Shown: positions 17,397-29,695 of the stretch, piece after piece
Layout of the letters: every line of letters begins with the position of its first letter
How positions within the stretch are numbered: position 1 is the stretch's first letter
From: JAFNAG01 sp041501225
GTDB taxonomy: Bacteria; Acidobacteriota; UBA6911
NCBI GenBank assembly: GCA_041501225.1
Contig: JBGQNR010000006.1
Span: forward strand, 1 to 64,000
Reading direction: 5' to 3'
DNA: 64,000 nt
The notes under the pieces: model-generated
What the model saw: the letters and a program-made list of their open reading frames with translations, nothing else
Told to the model about the DNA's origin: nothing
The model's database searches: none
Made by a program: the position numbers and the translations under genes

Positions 17397-17476
17397 AGTA
17401 GGCCCCCGCCGCCGGCCGGGGCCTGGGATCGAAGGACTCAGCAGTCTGAGCACAGGACGCCGCACGGCGCCCACTG
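17397..17476 (-). repeat. Dispersed intergenic repeat, copy 1
   Basis: Read on the minus strand this stretch runs CAGTGGGCGCCGTGCGGCG, then a variable middle with GCTCAGA and CGATCCCAGGCCC, and ends CGGGGGCCTACT. It aligns along its length to 19920-20000 (+). It lies in the 297-bp spacer upstream of the BNR-4 gene, in which I see nothing else. Confidence 0.6.
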
Positions 17477-17629
17477 GGCTGGTTTCAGCCTGTGCACTTC
17501 GATCCCTATCCATGCTTCACGTCGATCCATAGGCTCCAACACTTTACTAGAGGCAGATAATCTACCCCAAAGGCTGTATTCGTGTCATTTGTGGCTGCTC
17601 TTGAGAGCCCGGATAATTTCCCGCTCGCC

Positions 17630-19597
17630 TCAGGGCACGGGCTGACGTTTGACGACCGTGATCGTGACCTGGGATGGGTACTGCTTCGAATGGTGCACCT
17701 CATTGTGCGCCACGACGCCCCGCACCTCGTCGTAGTTATTGCCGCCGGTGTTCATATTCCGGTCGAAGCGCGGGAAGTTGCTGCTCGACACCTCGATGCG
17801 GATTCTGTGGCCGGCTTCGAAGTAGTTGCTTGTCGTCATGGGCTGCAGCGTCACCTTAACCACCTTTCGCGGTTCCAGCCACGCGAGCGGTTTGTCGTAT
17901 CCGTCGCGATAGCGGAGCCGCTGAATCGTCTCGTCGAGGTTGTAGGCAGGCCCATCGGGAAGCACGTCGATCAGCTTGACCGCGAAATCCGTATCCTTCG
18001 CGTCGGATGAGACGTAAAGCGTGACGTCGATCGGGCCGCTTAGTTCGATTCCCTCCTTGAGGGGCTCAGTGGTGTATACGAGGATGTCGGGACGCGCTTC
18101 CATCTTGCGCTGGTCAAAAGCGCCGCCGGCCACCGCATTGCCCGTGCAGCAGACGTTGCCGCCGTAGGACGGAACCGGATTCATCGGATCGTAGGTAAAG
18201 CGATCCGGGATGTCCGAGGCCGGCGGGGCGGCGGTCAGCGTGCCGTCGCCGTCAAGCGTGTTCGCCTTGCCGCCGCTTGCCAGGAAGAAGGTCATTGCCT
18301 GCGCGCCTTTGGGCGGCCAGGTGTCCGAGGTCTGCCACTTGTTGATTCCCATGGTGAAGTAGCGGACTTTGGGAAGAGTCTCGAGGATGTGATTATTCTC
18401 TCCCTTCAGGACGTAATCGAACCAGCCGTAAGTCATGGCGTCGTAGTCGAGCCGCGCGTCGCCCATGCTGCGCTCGCCGACCACGGTGTTCTCCGTGGCG
18501 CGCTTGTAGCTGCAGTGGAGCGTGGGTGCGATCACCGCGTATTGCTGGTTGGCAATCTCCGGTTTGGCTGTCTTGCGCACCTGGTTATACGCGGCCAGGT
18601 TTGGGCCCACCGAGACGTCGTACCATGACATAAACCAGAATCCCGGCACGTTAATCGTCATGTTGTCGTGCCAGAGGCCGCCGCGATACCACGCCGGATC
18701 GTTCGGCGCCCGCCGGATCATCGCGCCGCTGGTGTCGACGGGCATCGGGTCGGCAAAGATGCCGCGCGGCCCGTCCACGGCCTTCATGATGTCCATCACA
18801 GGAAGGTGCTTTAGCGCCTGCGACCAGTCGACGGGCGGCACCTGCTGCGCGAGGTCGAAGGACTTCGAAACGCGGATCAGATCTTCCTGCGAGGTGTTAG
18901 CTGGGAACATTGGCCGCACCTGGTTCTGCTCCCCATACAGCCAGGTGATGAACAGCATCTGGACGGCGCCGCCGCGGTACCAGTTCCCCTGCTCGTAGTA
19001 AGGGCCCACGCGTCCGACGCCGGCGCCGAAACCCTGCGGGATCATTGCCGCGTAGGCCGGGTTGCCTTGCGCCGCCACTCCCAGCTGCCATTCGGCGGTC
19101 GAGGAGCAGCCGATCGTGCCGACCTTGCCGTTGGACCAGGGCTGCTTGGCAATCCAGGAAATGGCATCGGATCCGTCGGTGAGGGGCGGGCCGAGGATGT
19201 CATAGTTGCCCTCGGAGAAGAAGTGACCTCGCTCGTTCATCAGGACGTAAGCATACCCGCGCTTGACGGCATCCAGTTGCGTGGTCATGTCGCTCGGCGC
19301 CCCGTTACGCACATCCCAGTAATTAAAGTTGTAAGGCGTACGGACAAAGATCGTGGGGTATTTCTTGGACACGTCCTTCGGGCGGTAGACATCGGTTGCC
19401 ATGCGCTTGCCGTCGCGCATCGGCACCAGGAGCTTGCGCTCGATGATAGCGACCGCTTCCAGTGCCTTCTCGGACTCGTTGCGCTGTGCGATGAGCTGTG
19501 GATTGGCGCCGCCGCGCCCCTGCCCGGGAGCGCGCATGCTGGCTGCTGCTATGAACGTTACCACAAGAATCAAGATGTGGATGAGAGGCTTGCGCAT
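17630..19597 (-). CDS. Secreted CocE/NonD-type hydrolase (X-Pro dipeptidyl-peptidase S15 family)
   Basis: 655 aa with a signal peptide (to about residue 25) and GGAGGAAA before the ATG. The alpha/beta hydrolase core starts with VPMRDGKRMATDVYRP; the nucleophile Ser is about residue 165 in TIGCSSTAEWQ. The C-terminal part (GPIDVTLYVSSDAKDTDFAV and HRIRIEVSSSNFPRFDRN) is the jelly-roll domain of the CocE family. These enzymes cleave acyl esters or N-terminal X-Pro peptides; the exported location and neighbouring peptidases favour peptides. A GQGRGG motif follows the signal peptide. Confidence 0.9.
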   Translation of the reverse strand: MRKPLIHILILVVTFIAAASMRAPGQGRGGANPQLIAQRNESEKALEAVAIIERKLLVPMRDGKRMATDVYRPKDVSKKYPTIFVRTPYNFNYWDVRNGAPSDMTTQLDAVKRGYAYVLMNERGHFFSEGNYDILGPPLTDGSDAISWIAKQPWSNGKVGTIGCSSTAEWQLGVAAQGNPAYAAMIPQGFGAGVGRVGPYYEQGNWYRGGAVQMLFITWLYGEQNQVRPMFPANTSQEDLIRVSKSFDLAQQVPPVDWSQALKHLPVMDIMKAVDGPRGIFADPMPVDTSGAMIRRAPNDPAWYRGGLWHDNMTINVPGFWFMSWYDVSVGPNLAAYNQVRKTAKPEIANQQYAVIAPTLHCSYKRATENTVVGERSMGDARLDYDAMTYGWFDYVLKGENNHILETLPKVRYFTMGINKWQTSDTWPPKGAQAMTFFLASGGKANTLDGDGTLTAAPPASDIPDRFTYDPMNPVPSYGGNVCCTGNAVAGGAFDQRKMEARPDILVYTTEPLKEGIELSGPIDVTLYVSSDAKDTDFAVKLIDVLPDGPAYNLDETIQRLRYRDGYDKPLAWLEPRKVVKVTLQPMTTSNYFEAGHRIRIEVSSSNFPRFDRNMNTGGNNYDEVRGVVAHNEVHHSKQYPSQVTITVVKRQPVP

Positions 19598-19682
19598 GGG
19601 TTTCCTCCGTGATCAGAGATTCCGAATAGACTCAAATATAGGCCGACAACCCGCCGCTGTCTATGCGATCTCCAATTCAATT

Positions 19683-19830
19683 ATCAAAAAGCAGCCACAA
19701 AGAACACGAAGCGGCATATCCGCATCCTAAAAACCTCAACGCAGAGGTCGCAGGGGCCGCAGAGGAATTTATGCATTTGAATGGCTTTTCTCTGCGACCT
19801 CTGCGTTGATCTCTTGCTTTTCTTTGCTTT
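19683..19830. repeat. Palindromic intergenic repeat related to the 29696-30157 element
   Basis: Perfect 18-bp inverted repeat TCAACGCAGAGGTCGCAG (19736-19753) and CTGCGACCTCTGCGTTGA (19792-19809). It is preceded by AAAAGCAGCCACAAAGAACA (about 19687), a module also present at 29696-29723 (CAAAAGCAGCCACGAAGAGA). It lies in the 406-bp spacer upstream of the CocE gene together with the dispersed repeat at 19920. No gene seen in that spacer. Confidence 0.7.
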
Positions 19831-19919
19831 ACGGCAAAAATTTGTACATAAGTAGTACGAAGCTGGATAGCCCAAAAAATCTTCACCACGGTCCTGATGC
19901 GCCAGAGGATGGGATGGCA

Positions 19920-20000
19920 CAGTGGGCGCCGGGCGCCGCACGGCGCTCAGAGGCTATGAATTATCAGATCCCTGGCCCTGTCCGGCGGCCGGGGCCTACT
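19920..20000 (+). repeat. Dispersed intergenic repeat, copy 2
   Basis: Runs CAGTGGGCGCCGGGCGCCGC, ACGGCGCTCAGAGGCTATGA and ends CCGGCGGCCGGGGCCTACT. It ends 3 bp before the stop of the VPS10-like gene. The GC-rich inverted pieces (GGCGCC and GGCCCTGTCCGGCGGCC) can fold and may serve as its terminator. Confidence 0.65.
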
Positions 20001-20003
20001 CTG

Positions 20004-22847
<2,844 letters not shown>

Positions 22848-22900
22848 GTCCGCCCTCCGATGGAGTGGATCGTGATGTGCCAAAACTCTTTCTGCAGATT

Positions 22901-23296
22901 TTACACAAGCTCAAACAAGTCGCAACCCGATGCTCGCCGGTCGAAAGTGCAGGTAACCTGGGCGCCCTGATCCCGATGGCTCAAGCCGATCACATAGTCG
23001 GCATAGTCGGCCTTTCCCGTTTCATAGATATTAAGAGCCTGCCAGGCCAGTTCCGACCGTTCTATGCGCAAGTCCTCCACGGAGAGGAGTTGGCGCAAAA
23101 CGCCGGCAATGGCAGTCCGTTCGTAGTTGTACCCGCGATCAAGCACCCATACCAACTCGCAGATCACCAGCAGGCTCACAATCCCGGGATCATCGGCTGT
23201 GCATCGGGATTCAATCAGGCGGGAAGCCGCGCGCGCTTCTTCCTTGCTGTCCTGAACGATGTGGCGCACCAGCACATTGGTGTCGAGCCCGATCAT
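22901..23296 (-). CDS. PIN-domain toxin (VapC-like)
   Basis: 131 aa PIN-domain ribonuclease. The acidic metal-binding residues are visible: Asp in MIGLDTNVLVR, a Glu in VICELVWVL, Asp in KADYADYVIG and Asp in TCTFDRRA. Toxins of this family cleave RNA. The start overlaps the stop of the antitoxin gene by ATGA, so the two are translationally coupled, with antitoxin first. It could act as a stabilising module or in stress response. Confidence 0.92.
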   Translation of the reverse strand: MIGLDTNVLVRHIVQDSKEEARAASRLIESRCTADDPGIVSLLVICELVWVLDRGYNYERTAIAGVLRQLLSVEDLRIERSELAWQALNIYETGKADYADYVIGLSHRDQGAQVTCTFDRRASGCDLFELV

Positions 23297-23526
23297 CGGC
23301 GCGCCCCCTTGGCAACGGCCGCATCCATTTCTGCCAGCGTGAGGGTTCTCTTTGGCTTGGGGAGGGCACCCTTGAGGTCCTTGATCGAACCGGACAACGG
23401 GATCACCTCGAGTCTGCCATCATTATGAACAATAAATTCGAGCTTTGTGCCCGGCAGAATGCGAAGGCGCCGGCGGGCTTCCACAGGAATCGTAACTTGG
23501 CCCTTGGAGGTCACGGTCGAAGTCAT
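23293..23526 (-). CDS. AbrB/SpoVT-type antitoxin
   Basis: 77 aa. Residues 1-45 form a swapped-hairpin AbrB DNA-binding domain (TSTVTSKGQVTIPVEARRRL, GTKLEFIV). The C-terminal part (LPKPKRTLTLAEMDAAVAKG) is the likely toxin-binding tail. It precedes the PIN toxin with a 4-base overlap and is expected to bind its own promoter in the 91-bp gap before rhaA's end at 23618. Confidence 0.92.
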   Translation of the reverse strand: MTSTVTSKGQVTIPVEARRRLRILPGTKLEFIVHNDGRLEVIPLSGSIKDLKGALPKPKRTLTLAEMDAAVAKGARR

Positions 23527-23617
23527 ATAAATTATCCAATTCCTTACTTTTACTCCTTACATTACTTCCGCCGGCATCATGTGTCAACTACCAATGCCAT
23601 AAGTGACATGATGAGAT

Positions 23618-24889
23618 TCATGCACGCTTTGACAGCACGTTGCGCTCGTATTTTTGCACCTCGACAATCCAGGCTTCGCCGACCGACACGCCGGCGGACG
23701 AGCAATAGAAATCCCAGACTGCGCCCATCGGCAGAGTCCGGGCTTCTTCGAGCAGCGCCAGGCGCGCGGTGTAATCCCCGGCCGATTCAGCCTGCCTAAG
23801 CTTGTCGATCGGCTCCAGCAGGGCCAGCAGCAGCGCCTTGATCATGTTGCGCGCGCCGATGACCCAGGCGGCAACGCGGTTGATGCTGGCATCGAAATAG
23901 TCCAACCCAATGTGGACGCGATGAAGATAGTCGCCCCGCACCAGCTCCTGAGCGATAGCCTGGAGCTCATCGGAAAATGTCACCACATGGTCGCTGTCCC
24001 AACGCACGCCGCGGCTGACGTGCAATGCAATCTCCGGCAGATACATCAGCACGGAGGAGATCTTGTCTGCGATCCCCTCGGTGGGGTGGAAATGCCCCGA
24101 ATCGAGGCAGAGCAGTGTTTCCCGGCTCACGGCGTAGCCGAGATAGAACTCGTGAGATCCGACCACATAGCTTTCGGATCCGATGCCGAACAATTTCGGT
24201 TCCACCGAATCCACGTTCAGCTTTGGGTCGATTTTCGTGGCAAAGATCTGGTCAAGCGCTTCGGCGAGGCGCTCGCGCGGCGCCTTCCGATCCGCCGGCA
24301 TGTCTTTCATGCCATCCGGGATCCATAGGTTGGTCAGACAGGGGGTGCCGAGGGCTTTGCCGAAGAAAGCGCCGATTTCCCGGCAGCGGATACCGTGCTC
24401 AACCCAGAACTTCCGGATGCTCTTATCGGGATGGGAGAGCGTGAATCCATCGGCCGCTTTCGGATGAGCGAAGTAGGTCTGATTAAAGTCCAGCCCCAGC
24501 TTGTTGGCCCGGGCCCAGGCGACCCAGTTCCGGAATTGTTCCGGCCCAAGCTCGTTGCGATCGAGCTTTCTGCCGTCCATCTCTGCGTAGCAGGCGTGAA
24601 GATTGAGCCGATGACTTCCGGGGATCAGAGAAATCGCTTTCAGAAAATCGGCTCTCAGCTCGTTCGGAGTGCGCGCCTTGCCTGGATAGTTGCCCGTAAC
24701 TGCCAGGCCGCCGCCGAGTCCGGCACCCATGTTTTCGAAGCCGCCGACGTCGTCCCCCTGCCAGCATTGGATGGAGATCGGGATCCCCGCCAGTTTTTTC
24801 AGGGCGAGATTGGTTTCGACTCCCAATTCCGCATAACGATCCTGGGCGAGTCGGTATGCACGTTCAATCTTATTTGCTTGGTTTGGCAT
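23618..24889 (-). CDS. rhaA: L-rhamnose isomerase
   Basis: Converts L-rhamnose to L-rhamnulose in the cytoplasm. Start at ATG 24889 (MPNQANKIERAYRLAQDRYA), giving about 423 aa, close to the E. coli RhaA length; the longer frame upstream has no homologous content. RhaA features include ISIQCWQGDDVGGFE near the N-terminus, RLNLHACYAE, FNQTYFAHP, LWIPDGMKD, CLDSGHFHPTE and RWDSDHVV, which supply the metal and substrate ligands. The start lies inside the 3' end of the MFS gene (20-nt overlap), so translation is probably coupled. No aldolase for rhamnulose-1-phosphate is in the window. Confidence 0.95.
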   Translation of the reverse strand: MPNQANKIERAYRLAQDRYAELGVETNLALKKLAGIPISIQCWQGDDVGGFENMGAGLGGGLAVTGNYPGKARTPNELRADFLKAISLIPGSHRLNLHACYAEMDGRKLDRNELGPEQFRNWVAWARANKLGLDFNQTYFAHPKAADGFTLSHPDKSIRKFWVEHGIRCREIGAFFGKALGTPCLTNLWIPDGMKDMPADRKAPRERLAEALDQIFATKIDPKLNVDSVEPKLFGIGSESYVVGSHEFYLGYAVSRETLLCLDSGHFHPTEGIADKISSVLMYLPEIALHVSRGVRWDSDHVVTFSDELQAIAQELVRGDYLHRVHIGLDYFDASINRVAAWVIGARNMIKALLLALLEPIDKLRQAESAGDYTARLALLEEARTLPMGAVWDFYCSSAGVSVGEAWIVEVQKYERNVLSKRA

Positions 24890-26165
24890 AAGGTGTTCTC
24901 GATGAGATGGATGTCTGTTTCGGCGCTCCGGCGTAAAGTACCACACTCGCGACCACACCAAGAAGGGCCGTCAAGAAAAAGGTGGCCGTCGCGCCGGAGT
25001 TTTTTGCCAGGATCCCTCCAAGGAACGGAAAGACTCCCGCCGCGATGCCTCTGGCGGTGTTTGCCATGCCGATATAGCGCAGCCGATGCTCCACAGGTGT
25101 GAGCCGCAATAGCAAATCAACGCTGGCGACGGCGTCGAATCCGAGAAATACTCCGTTCAGAGCCAAAGTAACGCCGAACCCTTGTACCGAGGAGGCAAAG
25201 CATGCCCCGAACGCCGCACTCGCAAGACAGAGATAGCCGGCGCCGAGTACGAACCAGGTGTTTCTCTTGCGCATGAGCCATGCGGCAATGAGTGCAGCGA
25301 TTCCGGAGCTCATGTTGAGGATGAGGCTGCAGCGGCCGATGTACTCGTCGCGCACCGCCGAGGCAGCGCCGGCGTACAATCGATCCAGCGATATGGTTGT
25401 GTACAGAGCTGTGCTCATGGTATGGGCAGAGGAGAGCACGAATGCGAGGACGACGAATCGAAACACCGCGTCCTTGCGAAGAATCCCTGCCATCTCGCCG
25501 GTGAAATCACGAATGCCGGCGGGTGGATTGGCTAAGGGGTATCTGGCCTCTTTCAAGTAGCAGAGCGAAAAATGCGACACCCACCAGAACAGCGCGCCGA
25601 TCAAAAACACGCGCGCGTAGTTGGCGGGAAAATCAAAGGTCCCGAGCGCAGACATTACCAGGACGCCCCCGAGGATGAAGGCTAGTTGTCCGACGAAGAC
25701 ACGGATGCCAAGAACCCTGCCCCGGCGGCTGTCCTCCACCCATCGTCCGACGAGGTCGGTCCATAGCGGAGCGTTGATCCCCCAGGCGCACACGCTGATG
25801 CCATAAAGAATGAAGAAAAGCGGCAGGAGCCAACCGTGCAAATTCCTGGAAAAAAATGCCAGCAAAAACAGGGGGGTGGCAGCGAGCCGGAAGATCATGC
25901 TCGACTTGAGAAATACGCCGGTTTTCTGCTGATGGGAATCAAAGAGCCAGGAAGTAATCAACTGCGTGCCTTGCATGCCTAATGAATAGGTGGCAACCAC
26001 ACCGTTGATCACCAATGGATCTCTGCTGAAATGAGTCAAAAACCCGGGGAGAATGGTGAAAGGAAAGAAGGCCGCATACCCCAAGCCGAAGAATATGCCA
26101 TCCAGATAAATCAGCAGGGCGTTGCGTCGGGTGTTGTTTCTCAGCTCGGTGAGGAAGTCTTCCAT
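24870..26165 (-). CDS. MFS transporter, probably for deoxysugars
   Basis: About 431 aa from ATG 26165 (MEDFLTELRNNTRRNALLIY); AGGAG lies somewhat far upstream, so a GTG a few codons earlier is possible. About 12 hydrophobic segments are present, with a typical MFS loop containing GRWVEDSRRGRVLGIRVFVG between helices. It is neither RhaT nor FucP by sequence impression. Position between rhaB and rhaA, with overlap into rhaA, makes rhamnose, fucose or an oligosaccharide containing them the likely substrate. Confidence 0.85.
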   Translation of the reverse strand: MEDFLTELRNNTRRNALLIYLDGIFFGLGYAAFFPFTILPGFLTHFSRDPLVINGVVATYSLGMQGTQLITSWLFDSHQQKTGVFLKSSMIFRLAATPLFLLAFFSRNLHGWLLPLFFILYGISVCAWGINAPLWTDLVGRWVEDSRRGRVLGIRVFVGQLAFILGGVLVMSALGTFDFPANYARVFLIGALFWWVSHFSLCYLKEARYPLANPPAGIRDFTGEMAGILRKDAVFRFVVLAFVLSSAHTMSTALYTTISLDRLYAGAASAVRDEYIGRCSLILNMSSGIAALIAAWLMRKRNTWFVLGAGYLCLASAAFGACFASSVQGFGVTLALNGVFLGFDAVASVDLLLRLTPVEHRLRYIGMANTARGIAAGVFPFLGGILAKNSGATATFFLTALLGVVASVVLYAGAPKQTSISSRTPYAKPSK

Positions 26166-26253
26166 TTTGCGAACGCGCACTCCTGATGCGGGGAACCAGG
26201 AAATCCTCGCGGATGTTGCACAGTTTCCGAAGTGCTGCAGCCGAAACGAATCA

Positions 26254-27726
26254 TCATTCCTGCAGCCGGCAGAATCGTTGGTACGCCTCTTCCCACAGGC
26301 CGGCATCTCTAGGCTCGTAGGTGATCGGCGGAAAGGACTCCCGCACAATTTGCCGCGCGGCTTGGAGCGAGGGCAACCGGCCCAGCGCGATCGCCTGCAC
26401 GAGGACGTTGCCGATTCCCGTGCACTCGGCCGGGCCTGCCAATACCGGGATGCCTATGGCGTCCGCAGTAAGCCTGTTCAAGAGGGAGTTCTTGCTGCCG
26501 CCGCCGACGATGTGGAGTTGAGCCAGTTTTTTGCCTGTGGCTCGTTCCAGCTTTCCCATGGTCTGTCGATAGCACAGGGCCAGGCTTTCCAATGCGCATC
26601 GGATCGTGGCGCCAGGTGTGCCGGGAACCGGCTGACCGGTTGTCCGGCAATATTCGGCGATTTTTTCGTGCATCCTGCCGGGTTTGCCGAACCCATCATT
26701 CTGGGGATCAACAAATGCCTTAAGGGGCTCCGCTTCCTCGGCCAAGGTTGCCAGTTTCTCGTAACTGTATTCCTGACCCTCCCGGGCCCAGGCGCGCCGG
26801 CATTCCTGCACAATCCAAAGGCCGACGATGTTTTTTAAAAAACGGATGCGACTGCCAAAACCCACTTCGTTCGTGAAGTTGAATTGCCGGCTCCATGGCG
26901 TGATGATCGGCTGCGGAGTTTCAATGCCAAGCAGAGACCACGTTCCTGAACTGAGATAAGCCCAATCTTCTCCATCCGCTGGAACTGCGGCTACTGCGGC
27001 TGCGGTATCGTGCGAACAGCCGGCGATTACCTGGACCTCCTTGAGCCCTGTTTCCGCGGCAATTGCGGGTAACAGCAGGCCCAGCCGGGTGCCGGAGGCA
27101 ACGATTTCCGGCAGGATCCTCGGCGGCAGGCCGAACTTTTCGACGAGCTTTGCCGACCAGGCGCGCGCGCAGGGATTGTATAGCTGGGTTGTACTCGCAA
27201 GGGACTCCTCAGCCTTGCCGACGCCGGAAAACAGGAAATTGAAGTAATCCCCGATGTTGAGAAACTTGTCTGCGACGCCTAGAATCTCGGCCCGGTGCAG
27301 CGCGTCGGCGTGCAGCTGGTAAATCGTGTTGATCGGCATGAATTGGATGCCGGTCTCGGCAAAGATCTCATCTGCAGAAACAACCTGGAACGCGCGCTCC
27401 AATGCGCCTTCGGTACGCGCGTCGCGGTAGTGGTAGGGAACCGACAGGAGCGGCTCGTCTCTGTGCAGCAACACGTAATCGACGCCCCAGGAGTCGGAAC
27501 TGATCCCGGCCACGGAGACCCCGAGTGCCGCCACTTTGCGGAGACCGGCCTTCAATTCCTCAAAGATGTGCAGCACATCCCAGCGCAGGGAGTCCGCGAC
27601 CGCGATCGGACCGTTCGGAAAGCGGTGAATCTCCTCGACGTCGAGATGCCCGTCTTCCAGGGAACCAAGCAGGACGCGGCCACTCTCAGCGCCCAGATCA
27701 AAAGCGACATAGCGATCGATTGCCAT
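26254..27726 (-). CDS. rhaB: Rhamnulokinase (FGGY family)
   Basis: 490 aa. N-terminal FGGY ATPase lobe starts DRYVAFDLGAESGRVLLG; further hallmarks are ISSDSWGVDYVLL, NTIYQLHA, GCSHDTAAAVAAVP and the phosphate-binding YLSSGTWSLLG; the C-terminal lobe has HIVGGGSKNSLLNRLTADAI. It phosphorylates L-rhamnulose at O1. Because the cluster also contains fucI but no fuculokinase, it may act on L-fuculose too; that is inference. It lies 88 bp before the MFS gene and 74 bp after fucI on the same strand, so one operon is likely. Confidence 0.93.
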   Translation of the reverse strand: MAIDRYVAFDLGAESGRVLLGSLEDGHLDVEEIHRFPNGPIAVADSLRWDVLHIFEELKAGLRKVAALGVSVAGISSDSWGVDYVLLHRDEPLLSVPYHYRDARTEGALERAFQVVSADEIFAETGIQFMPINTIYQLHADALHRAEILGVADKFLNIGDYFNFLFSGVGKAEESLASTTQLYNPCARAWSAKLVEKFGLPPRILPEIVASGTRLGLLLPAIAAETGLKEVQVIAGCSHDTAAAVAAVPADGEDWAYLSSGTWSLLGIETPQPIITPWSRQFNFTNEVGFGSRIRFLKNIVGLWIVQECRRAWAREGQEYSYEKLATLAEEAEPLKAFVDPQNDGFGKPGRMHEKIAEYCRTTGQPVPGTPGATIRCALESLALCYRQTMGKLERATGKKLAQLHIVGGGSKNSLLNRLTADAIGIPVLAGPAECTGIGNVLVQAIALGRLPSLQAARQIVRESFPPITYEPRDAGLWEEAYQRFCRLQE

Positions 27727-27800
27727 AATTCCAATCTGCTCCTGCTCTATTCAAGCATGCCGCGCTGCAAAAGCAGCCCCGAAGATCACAAAAAGACCGA

Positions 27801-29618
27801 TTAGTACTTTCCGTACAGGGGGCCGAAATTGGCACAGGCGCGGAAGTCGGCACCCTGCGGCTCATGGGCGCCGAATGCGGCCCATGCGCTCGGGCGGAAG
27901 ATGTCCTCCTCGCGCACATTGTGCATGTAGACCGGAATTCTCAGCATGGCGGCCAGCGTGATCAGGTGGCGGCCGATATGCCCGTACGAATAGGCGCAGT
28001 GATTGGCACCCCAATGATTCATTACCGAATAGACATCACGGAAAGGTCCGATTCCCGTCAGATTCGGCGCGAACCAGGTCGTGGGCCATGTCTCGTTGGT
28101 GCGCCGATCGAGAATCCGGTGCACCTTTTCCGGCAAGGATGCCGTCCAGCCTTCCGCAATCTGCAGGGCGGGTCCAAGCCCTTTTACTACGTTGATGCGG
28201 GCCGCGGTTACGGGCATGCCGCCGTGGGTCAGATAGCTGGAGGAGAATCCGCCGCCGCGGAAGTATTCCACGATGGATGGGTACCAGGTTGTGGCTTTCA
28301 GGCACACCTCGGCTTCACGCGCGGTAATCTCCCAGTAGGGTTTCATGGCCGGTTGTCCGTTGCGTTTCTGCCGTCCGCTGCCATCGAGCGCAGCCGGCCC
28401 CGAATTGATGAAATGCAGCAAGCCGCCGGCTGCCCTGCCGGTCATCTTGTGCCCGGTCACGCGCTGCACCGCCGCAGGACTCCAGTAGGTGCGCACGTCC
28501 GCAAACACCTGGGCCGTGCCGGTCAGCAGGTGGCCAAGCAACATCGTGGCTCCGTTGAGAGCGTCATTTTCGGTGGCGACCATAAAGGGTTCGCGGACGC
28601 CGTTCCAATCGAAGGACGAAGAGAGCATCGCTTCGAGAAAGTCGCCGTTGGGGAAATGGTCCGTCCATTGTCGCTGGCCCTGGAAGCCGGCGGCGAGGGC
28701 ATTGTGACCCAGGGCTTCCTCGCCGAATCCCAGATCGGCCAGGCGCGGATTGCCGATCATCAAGTCGCGCGCGATCATCGCCATCTTGACGCAGGCTTCC
28801 CAGTCCCAGTCCTTCTGCTGACGTTTGCGCTGAACCTCGGGTTTGTTGGTATCCCGGCCTTCCTTGCAGTTCTGCCGGGTCCATGCCAGGGCGTGCTCAA
28901 ATTCCTGCGGGTCAAAAATATTCTCGTCGATGCGGCGCACGAACTCGACCATGTCGATTACCTCGACCCGCATCCCCAGGTAGCTCTCGAAAAACGCATG
29001 ATCGACAATGGAGCCCGCGATGCCCATCGATACGCCGCCCATCGACAGATAGGACTTGCCGCGCATCGTGGCGACCGCCAGGCCTGCGCGGGCGAATTGC
29101 AGCAGCTTCTCCTGCACATCCGGCGGGATTTCGGTGTCCTTGCGATCCTGCACATCGCGCCCGTAGATATTGAAGACCGGCAGCCCCTTCTGGTTGTGTC
29201 CGGCCGAGACGGCTGCAAGATACACGGCGCCGGGCCGTTCCGTGCCGTTGAAGCCCCAGACAGCCTTGGGGGTGTGCGGGTCTGTGTCCATCGTCTCTGA
29301 GCCGTAACACCAGCAGGGCGTGACGGTGAGCGAGACGCCGACGCCTGAGCGCCGGAATTTCTCGGCGGCGGCCGCGGCTTCGGCCACTCCGCCGATGCAG
29401 CTGTCGGCAATCACGCATTCCACCTTCATGCCATTGGCGTGCCGCAGGTTCGTTGACAAAAACTGCGCCGCATCTCTTGCCATCGCCATGGTTTGATTTT
29501 CCAGCGATTCGCGCACTCCTCCCAATCGCCCATCGATGGCGGGGCGAATTCCGATCTTGGGCATTTCCCCTACCAGGCGATTGCAGGGGCCGTTCACAGT
29601 AAGGCTGCTTTTTCCCAT
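27801..29618 (-). CDS. fucI: L-fucose isomerase
   Basis: Interconverts L-fucose and L-fuculose, Mn-dependent, cytoplasmic hexamer in E. coli. 605 aa, near family length. Family text includes PKIGIRPAIDGRLGGVRESL, DSCIGGVAEAAAAAEKF, TPCWCYGSETMD, the metal-binding VATENDALNGATMLLG and, at the C-terminus, HWGANHCAYSYGHIG with the His ligand. ATG 29618 has AAAGGA upstream; an internal ATG at 29564 (MPKIGIRP) with AGGGGAA is an alternative. First gene of the fucI-rhaB-MFS-rhaA unit. Confidence 0.96.
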   Translation of the reverse strand: MGKSSLTVNGPCNRLVGEMPKIGIRPAIDGRLGGVRESLENQTMAMARDAAQFLSTNLRHANGMKVECVIADSCIGGVAEAAAAAEKFRRSGVGVSLTVTPCWCYGSETMDTDPHTPKAVWGFNGTERPGAVYLAAVSAGHNQKGLPVFNIYGRDVQDRKDTEIPPDVQEKLLQFARAGLAVATMRGKSYLSMGGVSMGIAGSIVDHAFFESYLGMRVEVIDMVEFVRRIDENIFDPQEFEHALAWTRQNCKEGRDTNKPEVQRKRQQKDWDWEACVKMAMIARDLMIGNPRLADLGFGEEALGHNALAAGFQGQRQWTDHFPNGDFLEAMLSSSFDWNGVREPFMVATENDALNGATMLLGHLLTGTAQVFADVRTYWSPAAVQRVTGHKMTGRAAGGLLHFINSGPAALDGSGRQKRNGQPAMKPYWEITAREAEVCLKATTWYPSIVEYFRGGGFSSSYLTHGGMPVTAARINVVKGLGPALQIAEGWTASLPEKVHRILDRRTNETWPTTWFAPNLTGIGPFRDVYSVMNHWGANHCAYSYGHIGRHLITLAAMLRIPVYMHNVREEDIFRPSAWAAFGAHEPQGADFRACANFGPLYGKY

Positions 29619-29695
29619 GGCTCAGGTCCTTTCGATATTTTCCCCATTATCCTTAAAATGCGCGTGCGATTGGAAACGATTTTTGCCACTATCCC

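Noticed and set aside
27864..29300. Open frame of 478 codons on the plus strand
   Set aside because: Antisense to fucI, which has full-length family homology; the frame has no recognisable domain and is a shadow of the GC-rich coding strand.
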